Made by a program: the position numbers and the translations under genes
Notes under the pieces: generated by a model
Seen by the model: only the letters and a program-made list of their open reading frames with translations
What the model was told of the DNA's origin: nothing
The model's database searches: none
From: Verrucomicrobiales bacterium
Lineage (GTDB): Bacteria > Verrucomicrobiota > Verrucomicrobiia > Verrucomicrobiales > DEV007
Direction of reading: 5' to 3'
NCBI GenBank assembly: GCA_030730365.1
Contig: JANQVJ010000078.1
Coordinates: 1 to 54,713, forward strand
DNA length: 54,713 nt
In this document: one piece after another, positions 9,113 to 19,252 of the stretch
Layout of the letters: each line of letters begins with the position of its first letter
Position numbering within the stretch: position 1 is the first letter of the stretch

Positions 9113-10303
9113 ATGATCACACGAGCGATCACGCTGGAGCTTGAGACCTTATTGGGGGAATACCCGGTGGTCACCATTCTTGGGCCGAGGCAGGCGGGGA
9201 AAACCACGCTGGCACGGCATGGCCTGGAGGGCTTCGCCTATTCCAATCTGGAATCGCCGGAGGTGCGGGAATTCGCCCGTGCCGACCCCAGGGCCTATCT
9301 CGCGCAGTTTCGGGAACAGGTCATCATCGACGAGATTCAACACGTCCCCGAACTCCTGAGCTACCTCCAGGTCGAGGTGGATGAGAATCCCCGCAAGGGC
9401 AGATTCATCCTCACCGGATCCCACCAACTGGAAGTCAGGCAGGCAATCACTCAGTCGTTGGCCGGGCGCACCGCGATCCTGAACCTGCTGCCGCTCTCCA
9501 TCGCCGAGTTGGCCGGAGCGGGGATTCGTTTCGATTCGTTCGCGGAATACGCCCTCCATGGGTTCCTACCGCGGATCCACGATCAGGGGCAGCGTCCGAC
9601 CACCGCCTACTCGAACTACTACCAGACCTACGTGGAACGCGATGTGCGCCAGATTGTCCGGCTCAAGGACGCTTCCTTGTTTGAAAAACTCATGCGTCTG
9701 CTTGCCGGTCGTGTGGGTCAGTTGGTCGATTACAGTTCGCTGGCCAATGACGTGGGCGTGGATGCCAAGACGATCCGCCACTGGATCTCTATCCTCGAGG
9801 CCTCTTTCCTGCTTTTCAAACTTCCACCCTATTTCGAAAATTTCGGCAAGCGGGCCATCAAATCACCCAAACTCTACTTCACCGACGTGGGCTTGCTCTG
9901 CTACTTGCTGGGCATACGCGAGGCGGGGCAGGTGACGCGCGACCCGCTCGTGGGAGGAATCTTTGAGAACCTCGTCGTCATGGAATGCGTCAAGGCCCGC
10001 TACAATCGCGGCAAACCGGCGGATTTCTGGTTCTTTCGCGACAGCAACGGCAATGAGGTCGACCTCGTCTGGCAGGATGGCCGTGCTCTCGCCGCCGCAG
10101 AGATCAAGTCCGCCTCGACCTTTTCAATGAGCCTGCTGAAAGGACTCGGTCGCTTTCGCGGCATCGTTCCGCAATTCTCACGCGGCGTGCTCGTCTATAA
10201 TGGCGATCCCCGGATCCTCAGTGATGGCACTGATGTCCGCCACTTCACGGACGCGCAGGACCTCTTCGGATCCGATGAAGCGGCGACTCCCGCGAATCAG
10301 TGA
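9113..10303 (+). CDS. AAA-14/DUF4143 P-loop ATPase
   Basis: A 396-residue cytoplasmic protein. The Walker A loop is GPRQAGKTT (residues 24-32) and the Walker B is VIIDEIQHVPE. LTGSHQLEV is the sensor-like strand of the AAA-14 domain. After about residue 190 comes a winged-helix and DUF4143 nuclease-like part (VDYSSLANDVGVDAKTIRHWISILE; DSNGNEVDLVWQ; AAEIKSA), recalling PD-(D/E)xK folds with Glu/Asp and ExK residues. The family is widespread and often isolated; some members are linked to mobile DNA but its role is unknown. It stands alone between two secreted-protein genes with an AT-rich leader, which suggests a separate insertion. Confidence 0.9.
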   Translation: MITRAITLELETLLGEYPVVTILGPRQAGKTTLARHGLEGFAYSNLESPEVREFARADPRAYLAQFREQVIIDEIQHVPELLSYLQVEVDENPRKGRFILTGSHQLEVRQAITQSLAGRTAILNLLPLSIAELAGAGIRFDSFAEYALHGFLPRIHDQGQRPTTAYSNYYQTYVERDVRQIVRLKDASLFEKLMRLLAGRVGQLVDYSSLANDVGVDAKTIRHWISILEASFLLFKLPPYFENFGKRAIKSPKLYFTDVGLLCYLLGIREAGQVTRDPLVGGIFENLVVMECVKARYNRGKPADFWFFRDSNGNEVDLVWQDGRALAAAEIKSASTFSMSLLKGLGRFRGIVPQFSRGVLVYNGDPRILSDGTDVRHFTDAQDLFGSDEAATPANQ

Positions 10304-10351
10304 GTTTCCGCGCTTTTGATACCTGCTACCGGTTAATGTTGTCCTGTCTTC

Positions 10352-10454
10352 ATGAAAATCGCACTCTCTTTTCTGCTCCCCGCCCCTCGTGCCATCGAGC
10401 GCCGAAGCCACCCCCAAACCTGTCAAAGATTCCGCCCAAAAGAATACCCCATGA
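10352..10454 (+). pseudogene. frameshifted signal-peptide stub ahead of the ThuA fusion gene
   Basis: ATG 10352 starts [12 protein letters not shown], then the frame becomes uninformative. One base change of frame later the DNA reads [20 protein letters not shown] and stops at TGA 10452-10454, overlapping the ATG of the next gene as ATGA. Joined across a single indel this would be a short exported peptide. I read it as the relic of a gene that lost its body and then its frame. A leader role for the downstream gene cannot be excluded. Confidence 0.3.
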
Positions 10455-13400
10455 AATACCTCATTCTCGCTCTGCTCTCCCTCGTCCCGCTTGCCTCGGC
10501 CGCGCCGCTTGTCTTCGAAGGAACGGAAGGCCCCGGAAAGGGCAGGCACATCGTCTTCCTGGCGAATGATCATGAGTATCGATCGGAAGAGTCGCTGCCG
10601 GCGCTGGCGCGTATCCTCGCGAAACACCACGGTTTCAAATGCACGGTGCTGTTCGGAATCGACCCCGAGTCCGGCGAGATCGTCGGCGGAGACAAGTCGA
10701 ACATGCCGGGCATCGAGGCGCTGGATACGGCTGACCTCGCGGTGGTGTTCCTGCGCTTCCAGAATCTCCCGCAGGAGCAAATGAAGCACTTCGATGCCTA
10801 TCTGAACCGCGGCGGTCCCGTGATCGGTTTGCGCACCGCGACGCACGGATTCAAAATACCGAAGGATGCGCCTTTCGCGAAGTATTCGTATGACCACAAA
10901 GGCAGCGACTACGAGCTCGGCTTCGGCCATCAGGTGCTCGGGCAGACCTGGGTGGGGCATTACGGGAAAAATCATCAGCAGAGCACACGCATCAGCATCG
11001 TCGACGCGATGAAGCAGCACCCGATCCTCCGCGGTGTCAAAGACGTGTGGGTGCAGGTAGGAGGGTATGTCGGCAAGCCAACGGATGGCGACATCCTCAC
11101 CATGGCGCAGCCGCTCAATGGCATGACGCCCGACTCACCTGCGTCCGCGGAACAGCCGCCGCAGCCCTCCGAATGGACACGGACTTACAAAGGTGCCGAC
11201 GGCAAATCCGGGCGCGTTTTCACCTCCCTTTACGGCACCTCGGAAGACATCACGAACGAAGGTTATCGTCGCCTCCTCGTGAACGGCTGCTTCTGGGCGC
11301 TTGGCCTTGAGGACGCCATCAAACCGGACCTGAACATTACCTTCCTCGGTGCGGCAAAGCCAAACACCTTCGGCGGCGGCACCTATGCACGGGGCATCAA
11401 GCCCGAGATGTATGCCGGCTGGGAATCGCCTATCCCCGCGAACCACAACACGAAGAGGGAAGACAAAAAAACCCAAAAGCCGGCTGCGGCTGCTCCTGCT
11501 GCGGCGGCTGCCCCGGTCGAGGCGAAGCCCGCCATTGTGACCGGCAAGCCTGCGCGCTATGTCCGAATCGAGCTTCCCGGCGAGAAACGCTGCCTGCAAC
11601 TCGCCGAGATCGAAATCATGAGCGGTGGAAAGAACGTGGCGAAGGGCGGCAAGGCATCGCAATCGACGACGAGCAACGGCGGCGCGGCGGAGCGGGCGAC
11701 GGATGGCAACAAGAGCCCCGACTGGGGCAATGGCATGACGCACACCCAGGAGAACCAGCCAAATCCCTGGTGGGAGATCGATCTGGGTTCGGCTCAGGCA
11801 ATCGAGACAATCTCCCTTTGGAGTCGTAAGGGATTTCCGGAGCGTCTTGGCGGCTTCACGCTGCAATTGCTCGATGAAGGCCGCAAAGCCGTGTTTGAGG
11901 CAAAAAACATCGAAGCTCCCGAGGCGATGACCATCGACGTGAAAAACAGCGGCAAGCTCGCCTACCTCACTTTTGATGGGAAACCCGGCAAACCGGCCGC
12001 GAAAGGCAATGGCAATCCCGGCGGCGGCAAGCCGGCACCGAAAGAGCCGGAACTCGTCGAAGTGCCCGCCGACTACAAAGACCCGCTTCCCTTTGTTTTT
12101 AACAAAGGCGAAACCGTCGCGATCCTCGGCAATGGTCTTCCTGACCGCATGCAGCACGACGGCTGGATGGAGACCTTGCTGCAAAGCGCCATGCCGGACC
12201 TGAACGTGCGCTTCCGCAACATGAGCGCCAGCGGCGACCGCCCCGGATCCTTCCCGCGCAGCAGCGGGCACATGCACATGACGGACTACCTCCGCCATGT
12301 GAAGCCGGACACCGTTTTCGCCTTCTTTGGCTACAACGAATCCTTCGACAACAAACCGGACGATTTCCAAAAGCAACTCGTCGATTTCGTGAAGTATGTG
12401 CGCGGCACCAAAGCCAACGGCAAAACGTTCCCGCGCCTTGTGCTCTTCAGCCCCATCGCGCATGAGGACACGAAAAATCCGAACGTCCCCAGCGGCGCGG
12501 AGCACAACCCGCAGCTCGAAGCCTACACCAGGGCCACCGAGGCTGCCGCGAAGGAAGCGGGTGTGGGTTTTGTCGATCTCTTCCATCCCTCCCTCGAGCT
12601 TTTCAAAGCCGCGCCCGAGCCGCTCACGATCAACGGCGTCCATCTCACCGCCGAGGGCAATCGCCAACTCGCCGAAGTCATCGCGAAGGCCCTGCTGGGC
12701 AGGGAAGTCGCCGCTTCCGCGTCGATGGAGGACCTGCGCGAGGCCGTGATGGACAAGGACATGCACTGGAATGCGCGCTACCGCGCCCGCGATGGCAATG
12801 ACGTGTGGGGTGGCCGCTCCACCCTCGCTTTCACCGACGATCAGACCAACGCCGTCGTGCTCCAGCATGAGCTGACGATGCTCGATATCATGACCGCCAA
12901 CCGCGATCCGAAAGTCTGGGCACGCGCCAGGGGCGGCGACCTCACCGTCGATGATGACAACGTGCCCGCACCCGTGCCGGTCATCTCGAATGTCGGTGGC
13001 AAATCGAAGTCCTCGAACGCGCAGAAGGAAGGCCGCACCGAATACATCAGCGGTCAGCAGGCGATCGAGCACATGGCTTTCGATCCGCGTTTTGAAGTGA
13101 GCCTTTTCGCCGATGAAGCGGAGTTCCCGCAGCTCGTGAATCCCGTGCAGATGCAAGTCGATACCAAGGGCCGCCTCTGGGCCGCCGCCTGGCATACCTA
13201 CCCGATGTGGGAGCCGCTGAAGGAGATGAAGGACGCCCTCGTCATCTGTCACGACGACAACAGCGACGGCAAATGCGACCGCGTGACCGAGTTTGCGAGG
13301 GTGCAGAACCCGCTCGGCTTTGAGTTCTGGAACGGGGGCGTCATCGTCACCTGCGCCCCGGACATCATCTTCCTCAAAGACACCGACGGCGACGACGTGG

Positions 13401-14929
13401 CGGATGTGCGCATCGTCATGCTGCAAGGCGTCGATTTCGCCGACACGCATCACGGCGCGAACAACCTCGTCATGGGGCCCGATGGCGGCATCTACTGGCA
13501 GAGCGGTGTCTTCATGGTCCACAATCATGAGCACCCCTGGGGACCCTCGCTGCAGACCGGTGCCAGCGCCATGTATCGCTTCGATCCGCGCCGCTTCACC
13601 ATCGCCAAGCACGCCGACAACTCGCCGAACCCGCACGGGATCGCTTTTGACTCCTGGGGCTACCATTACGCCACCGACGGCACCGGAGGCCGCGCCTACC
13701 AAGTCCGCCCCGAAGGCCCCGGCTTCAAAATGCACGAGCTGTTGACGAAGGAAGTCCGCCCCGTCACCGCCAGCGAGATCGTCAGCAGCACGCATTTCCC
13801 AGAGGACATGCAGGGCGACTTCCTGATCTGTAACGTGATCGGATTCCTCGGCATCAAGCACTACGATCTGGCCCGCAATGGCGATGCCGGTTCGGTCTGG
13901 GGCGAGCCCGCCGGCGCGGAGCTCACCGTCAAAGTCACCCAGGCTGACGGCAGCGTCACCGAGGACAAGTCACGCGGTCTCCTCATGAGCGGTGACAAAA
14001 ACTTCCGCCCCAGCGACGCCATCTTCGGTGCCGATGGAGCGCTTTATATCGCCGATTGGCACAACGTCATCATCGGTCACATGCAGCACAACGTGCGCGA
14101 CCCTAACCGCGACAACAAACACGGCCGCATCTACCGCATGACCGCAAAAGGCCGCCCGCTGCAGGAACCCGTCGCGATCGACGGTCAGCCTGTCCCCGCG
14201 TTGCTCGAAAATCTCAAGCATCCCACCGACGGCGTGCGCCACCGCACTCGCGTTGAACTCAGCGAGCGCCCCACCGCCGAGGTCATCGCCGCCACGAAGG
14301 AATGGATGAAGCAGTTCGATCCCGCGAAAAAGGATGACGCACGCCCCCTTCTCGAGGCCCTGTGGATTCACCAGCAGCACAACGTCCGCGACACCGCCCT
14401 TCTCGCCAAACTGCAAACCGGTCCTGAACTCCACGCCCGCAACGCCGCCAATGTCGTCCAGCAGCTTTGGTTCAACGTCGAAGCCAGCACCAAAGGTGGC
14501 GTCATCGCCGGTGAGGTCGAGGAAAAGGCGAAAAAGTCCGGCATCCTCGGCGACACCCCCGAACTCACCACGATCCGCATCGGGACCATCCGCGAGCGTC
14601 TCATGTATGACATCAAAGAAATCAGCGTAGCGGCCGGGAAGAAGATCAAGCTCACCTTCGACAACACGGATGTGATGCCGCACAACCTTCTCATCGTGAA
14701 GCCCGGGACTGCCGACGCCATCGTGAACGCCGCCAACATCATGGGTGCCGCCGGCTTCGAAAACGGCTTTATCCCCGCCAGCTCCGACGTGCTCCACCAC
14801 ACCGGACTCCTCGACGGCGGCAAAGAAGAAACCCTCGAGTTCACCCTCCCGGGCCCCGGCGACTACCCCTACGTCTGCAGCTTCCCCGGCCACGGATTCA
14901 TCATGCGCGGGGTCTTGAAGGCGAAGTAG
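10451..14929 (+). CDS. giant secreted fusion: ThuA-like, discoidin, SGNH-like, beta-propeller, azurin-type cupredoxin
   Basis: A 1492-residue protein; ATG 10451 begins a good signal peptide ([19 protein letters not shown]), whereas the upstream ATG at 10352 does not fit. Order: ThuA-like glutamine-amidotransferase fold (about 28-290; [20 protein letters not shown]), Ala-rich linker, F5/8 type C domain (365-500), SGNH-like domain (553-755) whose block I is ILGNGLPDR, so the usual GDS serine is absent, propeller (875-1235; [20 protein letters not shown]), helical stretch, and cupredoxin (1372-1492). Copper ligands are readable as H1411, C1476, H1481 and M1485; the Cys-His-Met spacing of 5 and 4 equals azurin. 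There is no CxxCH. A secreted sugar-binding or sugar-oxidising electron-transfer protein is an inference. Confidence 0.87.
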   Translation: MKYLILALLSLVPLASAAPLVFEGTEGPGKGRHIVFLANDHEYRSEESLPALARILAKHHGFKCTVLFGIDPESGEIVGGDKSNMPGIEALDTADLAVVFLRFQNLPQEQMKHFDAYLNRGGPVIGLRTATHGFKIPKDAPFAKYSYDHKGSDYELGFGHQVLGQTWVGHYGKNHQQSTRISIVDAMKQHPILRGVKDVWVQVGGYVGKPTDGDILTMAQPLNGMTPDSPASAEQPPQPSEWTRTYKGADGKSGRVFTSLYGTSEDITNEGYRRLLVNGCFWALGLEDAIKPDLNITFLGAAKPNTFGGGTYARGIKPEMYAGWESPIPANHNTKREDKKTQKPAAAAPAAAAAPVEAKPAIVTGKPARYVRIELPGEKRCLQLAEIEIMSGGKNVAKGGKASQSTTSNGGAAERATDGNKSPDWGNGMTHTQENQPNPWWEIDLGSAQAIETISLWSRKGFPERLGGFTLQLLDEGRKAVFEAKNIEAPEAMTIDVKNSGKLAYLTFDGKPGKPAAKGNGNPGGGKPAPKEPELVEVPADYKDPLPFVFNKGETVAILGNGLPDRMQHDGWMETLLQSAMPDLNVRFRNMSASGDRPGSFPRSSGHMHMTDYLRHVKPDTVFAFFGYNESFDNKPDDFQKQLVDFVKYVRGTKANGKTFPRLVLFSPIAHEDTKNPNVPSGAEHNPQLEAYTRATEAAAKEAGVGFVDLFHPSLELFKAAPEPLTINGVHLTAEGNRQLAEVIAKALLGREVAASASMEDLREAVMDKDMHWNARYRARDGNDVWGGRSTLAFTDDQTNAVVLQHELTMLDIMTANRDPKVWARARGGDLTVDDDNVPAPVPVISNVGGKSKSSNAQKEGRTEYISGQQAIEHMAFDPRFEVSLFADEAEFPQLVNPVQMQVDTKGRLWAAAWHTYPMWEPLKEMKDALVICHDDNSDGKCDRVTEFARVQNPLGFEFWNGGVIVTCAPDIIFLKDTDGDDVADVRIVMLQGVDFADTHHGANNLVMGPDGGIYWQSGVFMVHNHEHPWGPSLQTGASAMYRFDPRRFTIAKHADNSPNPHGIAFDSWGYHYATDGTGGRAYQVRPEGPGFKMHELLTKEVRPVTASEIVSSTHFPEDMQGDFLICNVIGFLGIKHYDLARNGDAGSVWGEPAGAELTVKVTQADGSVTEDKSRGLLMSGDKNFRPSDAIFGADGALYIADWHNVIIGHMQHNVRDPNRDNKHGRIYRMTAKGRPLQEPVAIDGQPVPALLENLKHPTDGVRHRTRVELSERPTAEVIAATKEWMKQFDPAKKDDARPLLEALWIHQQHNVRDTALLAKLQTGPELHARNAANVVQQLWFNVEASTKGGVIAGEVEEKAKKSGILGDTPELTTIRIGTIRERLMYDIKEISVAAGKKIKLTFDNTDVMPHNLLIVKPGTADAIVNAANIMGAAGFENGFIPASSDVLHHTGLLDGGKEETLEFTLPGPGDYPYVCSFPGHGFIMRGVLKAK

Positions 14930-14967
14930 AGGTGTGCCTTTCCGAAGACTCATCACTTCATCGTCTC

Positions 14968-15093
14968 ATGACTCAACCGATGTCCTTAATACTCCACGGC
15001 CTCCTTTTCGCGCTGGCGCTTATGCCGCTGGTGCTCACCTCAGAAACCCCCTCCGACTCCGAGCCTTCGGCGGGTTGGGAGCCGGGGGGGTGA
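14968..15093 (+). pseudogene. truncated copy of the 5' end of the GDSL hydrolase gene at 19249
   Basis: The 41-residue frame MTQPMSLILHGLLFALALMP continues to a stop at 15091. It matches the first 27 or so codons of the hydrolase at 19249 (MTQLMTSILRHLFFALTLMP), and the DNA similarity extends a few bases upstream of the ATG (GACTCAAC context). Beyond about 15050 similarity ends and the frame runs into a G-rich tract. This is a duplicated signal-peptide segment without a mature protein. Confidence 0.6.
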
Positions 15094-15104
15094 AAAAGGG
15101 ATTT

Positions 15105-15273
15105 CCTCGGAGTCTGTCGGACTTAGAGCGTTTGAGCGAGAGAAGCGGGGTTCGAGGCAAAATTTTTCATAAGTCGACGAGTTTGTGGGAACACAAATGA
15201 CAAGAACGAAGGGAAATTTGGGCCGAAACCCCGCTTTTCGCAGCCGGGCGGGATAAGTCCGACACACTCCTAG
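15105..15273. repeat. 169-bp hairpin element with terminal inverted repeats (MITE- or REP-like)
   Basis: The outer arms CCTCGGAGTCTGTCGGACTTA (split here as 15105-15125) and TAAGTCCGACACACTCCTAG (15254-15273) are near-perfect reverse complements. Inner arms 15141-15165 and 15214-15238 also pair (core AGCGGGGTT with AACCCCGCT). At the exact centre TTTGTG-GGAA-CACAAA (15182-15197) makes a small hairpin. All three pairs share the same midpoint near 15189, so the element folds as one long stem. No ORF of its own. It fills the gene-free stretch between the truncated copy and the sulfatase fusion. Confidence 0.7.
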
Positions 15274-15296
15274 CAGTGATAGCTCGTAAAATATCA

Positions 15297-17519
15297 ATGA
15301 AACACATCCTGATCCTCACGGCCTTGCTTCTTCTACCGCTCGCCGCACTTCCTGCAGCAGAAAGCAAATCAGCCCGGCCCAACATCATCCTCATCCTCGC
15401 CGACGATCTAGGTTGGGCCGATCTGGGTGTGACTGGCAGCACGTTTTACGAGACGCCGCGCATCGATGCGTTGGCGAAGCAGGGCGCACTTTTTCGCAGC
15501 GCCTATACGGCCAGTCCCGTGTGCTCGCCCACTCGTGGGAGCATCCTGACGGGCAAATATCCTTCGCGCATCACGCTGACCAATCACAGCGGCTCCCCCG
15601 GCTCGAAGGGACCGGGCTACAAGCTGAGTCCGCCCCAGACGGTTGGGAACATGCCGGTGGACGACGTCACGCTGGCCGAGGTCTTGCACGAAGGTGGTTA
15701 CACCACGGCCCACATCGGCAAGTGGCACCTCGCCAGCCACAGCGACACCGAGCGTCGGACCTATCCCGAGGACAATGGCTTCGACCTCAACATCGCTGGC
15801 AGCAAGGCCGGGCAGCCCGGCACCTATTACTTTCCTTACAAGGACAAATCGCTTCCCGGCAATGATGTTCAGGGCTTGGAGGACGGAAAGGCGGGCGACT
15901 ACCTGACTGATGCGATTACCGACAAAGCCGTCGCCTTCATCGAACAAAATGTCGGCAAACCCTTTTTCCTTAATTTCTGGCATTTCGCGCCCCACACCCC
16001 GATCCAAGCCCGCCAAGATAAGGTGGAAAAATACCGGAAGAAGGCCACGGCCCTGGGCCTCAACCCGACGAACAACGCAGCCAAGCCCGAGCACCAGAGC
16101 CTGAGCCGCGAGCAGCAGGACAATCCCAACTATGCAGCCATGGTTGAGAGCCTGGATGAGAGCGTCGGGCGCATCCTCGACACCCTCAAGCGACTCAATC
16201 TGGAGCAGAACACTATCGTCATTTTCTTCTCCGACAACGGCGGGCTTTCGACCGGACCGGGACCTAATGCTCCGACCTCCGTCCGTCCGCTGCGCGGAGG
16301 CAAGGGCTGGGTTTACGAGGGTGGCATCCGCGTGCCGCTCATCATCCGCTATCCGGGTCGGGTCAAAGACGGGCGCACCGTGGAAGTGCCTGTCATTAGC
16401 ACCGACTTGTATCCGACGCTGCTGGACTTAGCGGGGCTGCCCCTGCGTCCGCAGCAACATGTGGACGGCGTGAGCCTGAAGCCTCTGCTCACCGGCGAAA
16501 AGGAAGCGCTCGACCGCGAGGCGATCTTTTTCCACTACCCGCATTACCACTCCATCAATTCCATGGGTCCCTCCGGCGCAGTGCGCGCGGGCGACTACAA
16601 GCTCGTCGAGACCTTTGAGACCGGGAAGATCGAACTCTACAATCTGCGCGAGGACATCGGAGAAACCAAAGACCTCTCCGCCGCAATTCCCAAGCTCACC
16701 GCAAAGCTGACCGGCCTCTTGCACGACTGGCGCAGGAGCTCTGGTGCCGCGATGCCCACCACGAACCCCGATTACCGCGTCGGAGCGGAAAAGCAATCGG
16801 GCAAAGAAAGCCGCGTAAAAAAAGTGGTTGCCCCGGACATCGACAATCCCGATTTCTACACGCCGCCGCAGGACTTGGAGGGGCTCAAGAAAAACACCGC
16901 GCTGAAACCCGGCCTGCCGAATGTCCTCATCATCGGCGACTCCATCTCGATTGGTTACACCCCGGAATTGATCCGGCTGCTTAAGGACGTCGCGAACGTG
17001 CAGCGTCCCGGTAACACCGGTGACACCGCGGCCGGCCTTCAGGGGCTTTCTCGCTGGCTCGACAAGACGAAGTGGGACGTGATCCATTTCAACTGGGGCC
17101 TACACGACCTCTGCTACCGTCACCCCGACTCCAAGGTGCAAGGCCACCGCGACAAGGTGAACGGCACGCAAGCCGTGCCCCTTGCGCAATACGAAAAGAA
17201 CCTCGAAGCCCTGGTGCAACAGCTCGAAACGACCGGAGCCAAACTGATCTGGGCCTCCACAACCGTCGTGCCTGAGGGCGAGGCCGGTCGCTTCGTCGGT
17301 GACGACGTGAAATACAACGAAGCCGCCCGCCGCATCATGGAGAAGCACGGCATCCCCATTGATGACCTGCACGCGCTGTCGGTGAGCTTTGACAGCAAGT
17401 TTTCCGTTGCGAAAGGCGATGTGCATTACAAAAAGGAAGGCTACGCGATGCTGGCTGAACAAGTAGCTGCATCCATCCGGAAACACGGCCTTCCCACGAC
17501 CACCGAATCTAAGAAATGA
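15297..17519 (+). CDS. secreted sulfatase fused to a C-terminal SGNH/GDSL esterase
   Basis: A 740-residue bifunctional protein; ATG 15297 (MKHILILTALLLLPLAALPA) was preferred to the ATG at 15276 because it starts the signal peptide. Residues about 28-500 are an S1 sulfatase: LADDLGWADLG metal loop, formylglycine site C76-S-P-T-R80, HIGKWHLA, FSDNGG. After a short charged linker, residues about 538-735 are an SGNH hydrolase with LIIGDSISIGY (Ser549), NWGLHD, and DVHY giving Asp708 and His710. The esterase half is closely similar to the free-standing enzyme at 1473. The fusion implies that sulfate and acyl esters are removed from the same extracellular substrate. The stop overlaps the next ATG (17516-17519). 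Confidence 0.92.
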   Translation: MKHILILTALLLLPLAALPAAESKSARPNIILILADDLGWADLGVTGSTFYETPRIDALAKQGALFRSAYTASPVCSPTRGSILTGKYPSRITLTNHSGSPGSKGPGYKLSPPQTVGNMPVDDVTLAEVLHEGGYTTAHIGKWHLASHSDTERRTYPEDNGFDLNIAGSKAGQPGTYYFPYKDKSLPGNDVQGLEDGKAGDYLTDAITDKAVAFIEQNVGKPFFLNFWHFAPHTPIQARQDKVEKYRKKATALGLNPTNNAAKPEHQSLSREQQDNPNYAAMVESLDESVGRILDTLKRLNLEQNTIVIFFSDNGGLSTGPGPNAPTSVRPLRGGKGWVYEGGIRVPLIIRYPGRVKDGRTVEVPVISTDLYPTLLDLAGLPLRPQQHVDGVSLKPLLTGEKEALDREAIFFHYPHYHSINSMGPSGAVRAGDYKLVETFETGKIELYNLREDIGETKDLSAAIPKLTAKLTGLLHDWRRSSGAAMPTTNPDYRVGAEKQSGKESRVKKVVAPDIDNPDFYTPPQDLEGLKKNTALKPGLPNVLIIGDSISIGYTPELIRLLKDVANVQRPGNTGDTAAGLQGLSRWLDKTKWDVIHFNWGLHDLCYRHPDSKVQGHRDKVNGTQAVPLAQYEKNLEALVQQLETTGAKLIWASTTVVPEGEAGRFVGDDVKYNEAARRIMEKHGIPIDDLHALSVSFDSKFSVAKGDVHYKKEGYAMLAEQVAASIRKHGLPTTTESKK

Positions 17520-19252
17520 AGTTCAAGAAATTTACCCTGCTCACCTTGCTCACCGTGGCTGCGGCCACTTTCGCCGAAAGCACGGCCGCCATTCCCAGTC
17601 CGCCGGATCTCTGGAGCGATTATGATCCGGACAAAGGCGAATTCAAAGAAGAGATCATCAAGCGCGAAACCAGGGATGGCATCGACTACCGCGAGTCCTA
17701 CATCAGTGCGTATGTCCTCGGCGAGGAGATCCGCGTCTATTGCAGATACAGTTGCAAAACCGGCCTCACCCGGGCACCCGGACTGCTGAGCGTACACGGC
17801 TGGATGGGCGCCCCGAGTCCGGAGAAGAAGTTCGTCGGGGATGGGTGGGCCGTGATGGCGCATGACTACTGCGGCATGACAGGAGACCGCCCGCAGTTCA
17901 CCAAGTATCCCGCAAGCCTGAAACACGGCAACATGGACCGCAATGTCTGCGGCCCGGTGCGCTCGACCTTGCTCGATGGCAAAGACATCACCGATCCGAA
18001 GCAAACCTCCGACTACATCTGGTATGCCATTCAGCGACGCGTGCTCAGCTACCTCGAGCAGCAGCCGGAAGTGGATCCCACCCGACTCGGAGCTACCGGA
18101 TACTCGTATGGCGGCACGCTTATGTGGCATCTCGGAACGGACGCGCGGGTGAAGGCGGTGGTGGCCTATTTCGGAATCGGATACACCGAGTACTGGCGCA
18201 ACAAGCAGGTGTGGATGTATAACGTGCCTTACATCGAGCCGCCAAAATCACCGGGAGAGGAGATCTATCTCGCCTCCATCGCCGCCGAGGCTCATGTGCC
18301 GTTCATCACGGCGGCGACGCTTTTCCTGAACGGCTCCAACGATCATCACGGCGGCCACGAGCGCGGCCTGGAGAGTTTCAAGAAGTTCCCGAAGAACGTG
18401 CCATGGTCCTTTGCGATTCAGGCACGCGGGCATCATGACACCGAGAAGATCGAGCACGACACGAAGTTCTGGCTGGAGAAACATGTCCTTGGCAAAGACA
18501 TCGTCTGGCCCGACCAGCCAAAGTCCGGGATCACGCTCGATAACGAGGGCGTGCCCGAGCTCATCATTACGCCTGACTCGCCGGAGAAAGTGGTGAAGGT
18601 CGAGGCCTTCTACGCGCTCAAGAATCCGTGCAGCTACCAGCGTTCCTGGCGCGATGCGGTGAGCGTGAAAGAGGGCGGCCGCTGGATCGCCAAGCTGCCC
18701 GTTTTGAACGTCGACGACTACGTTTTCGGCTATGCCAATATCACTTACGACACGACCATCGTCCATTCAACGCACTTCGAAGCCGCCATCCCTTCCCGTC
18801 TCGGCGAGGCCAGAGCCACCGATCAACCCTCCGACAACATTTCCAGCAGCGGCTACAGTGCCTGGTCGAATATCGCTGAACTTGAGGGCCCCAAAGGAAT
18901 CAAGGCCTTCCGTTCCACCAACGGTCAGCGTGGCTCCGGCACCGAGCAACTGCACGATCCCAAGTGGAAGGCTCCGCCTGGAGCGAGTCTGCGCTTCAAA
19001 TTCTACTGCACCGAGCCGCAAACCGTCATCCTCACCGGCGGCGACCACCACTCCTCCGAGATCGAGATCACCGCGTCCGATGAATGGCAGGAAATGGTCC
19101 TTCCGGCCTCACGCCTCATCAATCGCTTTAATCAAAAACCCATGGAGGATTGGTCTGATATCGGCAAACTTCATCTTCAATCCAAACCCGGTTTCGATCT
19201 CACCAGGGTTCTCTTTGCCGACTTCAACTGGCAGGCGACCGACAAGAAATGA
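17516..19252 (+). CDS. secreted alpha/beta-hydrolase (acetyl-xylan-esterase/dienelactone-hydrolase-like) with C-terminal beta-sandwich
   Basis: A 578-residue exported protein (signal MKFKKFTLLTLLTVAAATFAES). LLSVHGWMG marks the oxyanion-hole strand, GYSYGG the nucleophile elbow (Ser197), and ARGHHD near residue 305 the likely catalytic His. Residues about 420-575 are a separate beta-rich region (AFRSTNGQRGSGTEQLHD; RVLFADFNWQ) that may bind carbohydrate. It is translationally coupled on both sides: ATGA with the sulfatase-esterase fusion upstream and ATGA (19249-19252) with the GDSL hydrolase downstream. An acyl esterase of the same degradation pathway is the best inference. Confidence 0.8.
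   Translation: MKFKKFTLLTLLTVAAATFAESTAAIPSPPDLWSDYDPDKGEFKEEIIKRETRDGIDYRESYISAYVLGEEIRVYCRYSCKTGLTRAPGLLSVHGWMGAPSPEKKFVGDGWAVMAHDYCGMTGDRPQFTKYPASLKHGNMDRNVCGPVRSTLLDGKDITDPKQTSDYIWYAIQRRVLSYLEQQPEVDPTRLGATGYSYGGTLMWHLGTDARVKAVVAYFGIGYTEYWRNKQVWMYNVPYIEPPKSPGEEIYLASIAAEAHVPFITAATLFLNGSNDHHGGHERGLESFKKFPKNVPWSFAIQARGHHDTEKIEHDTKFWLEKHVLGKDIVWPDQPKSGITLDNEGVPELIITPDSPEKVVKVEAFYALKNPCSYQRSWRDAVSVKEGGRWIAKLPVLNVDDYVFGYANITYDTTIVHSTHFEAAIPSRLGEARATDQPSDNISSSGYSAWSNIAELEGPKGIKAFRSTNGQRGSGTEQLHDPKWKAPPGASLRFKFYCTEPQTVILTGGDHHSSEIEITASDEWQEMVLPASRLINRFNQKPMEDWSDIGKLHLQSKPGFDLTRVLFADFNWQATDKK

Noticed and set aside
11135..13861. 908-residue open frame on the minus strand
   Set aside because: It is antisense to the 1492-residue fusion protein, lacks any recognisable domain, and is explained by GC-rich third positions.
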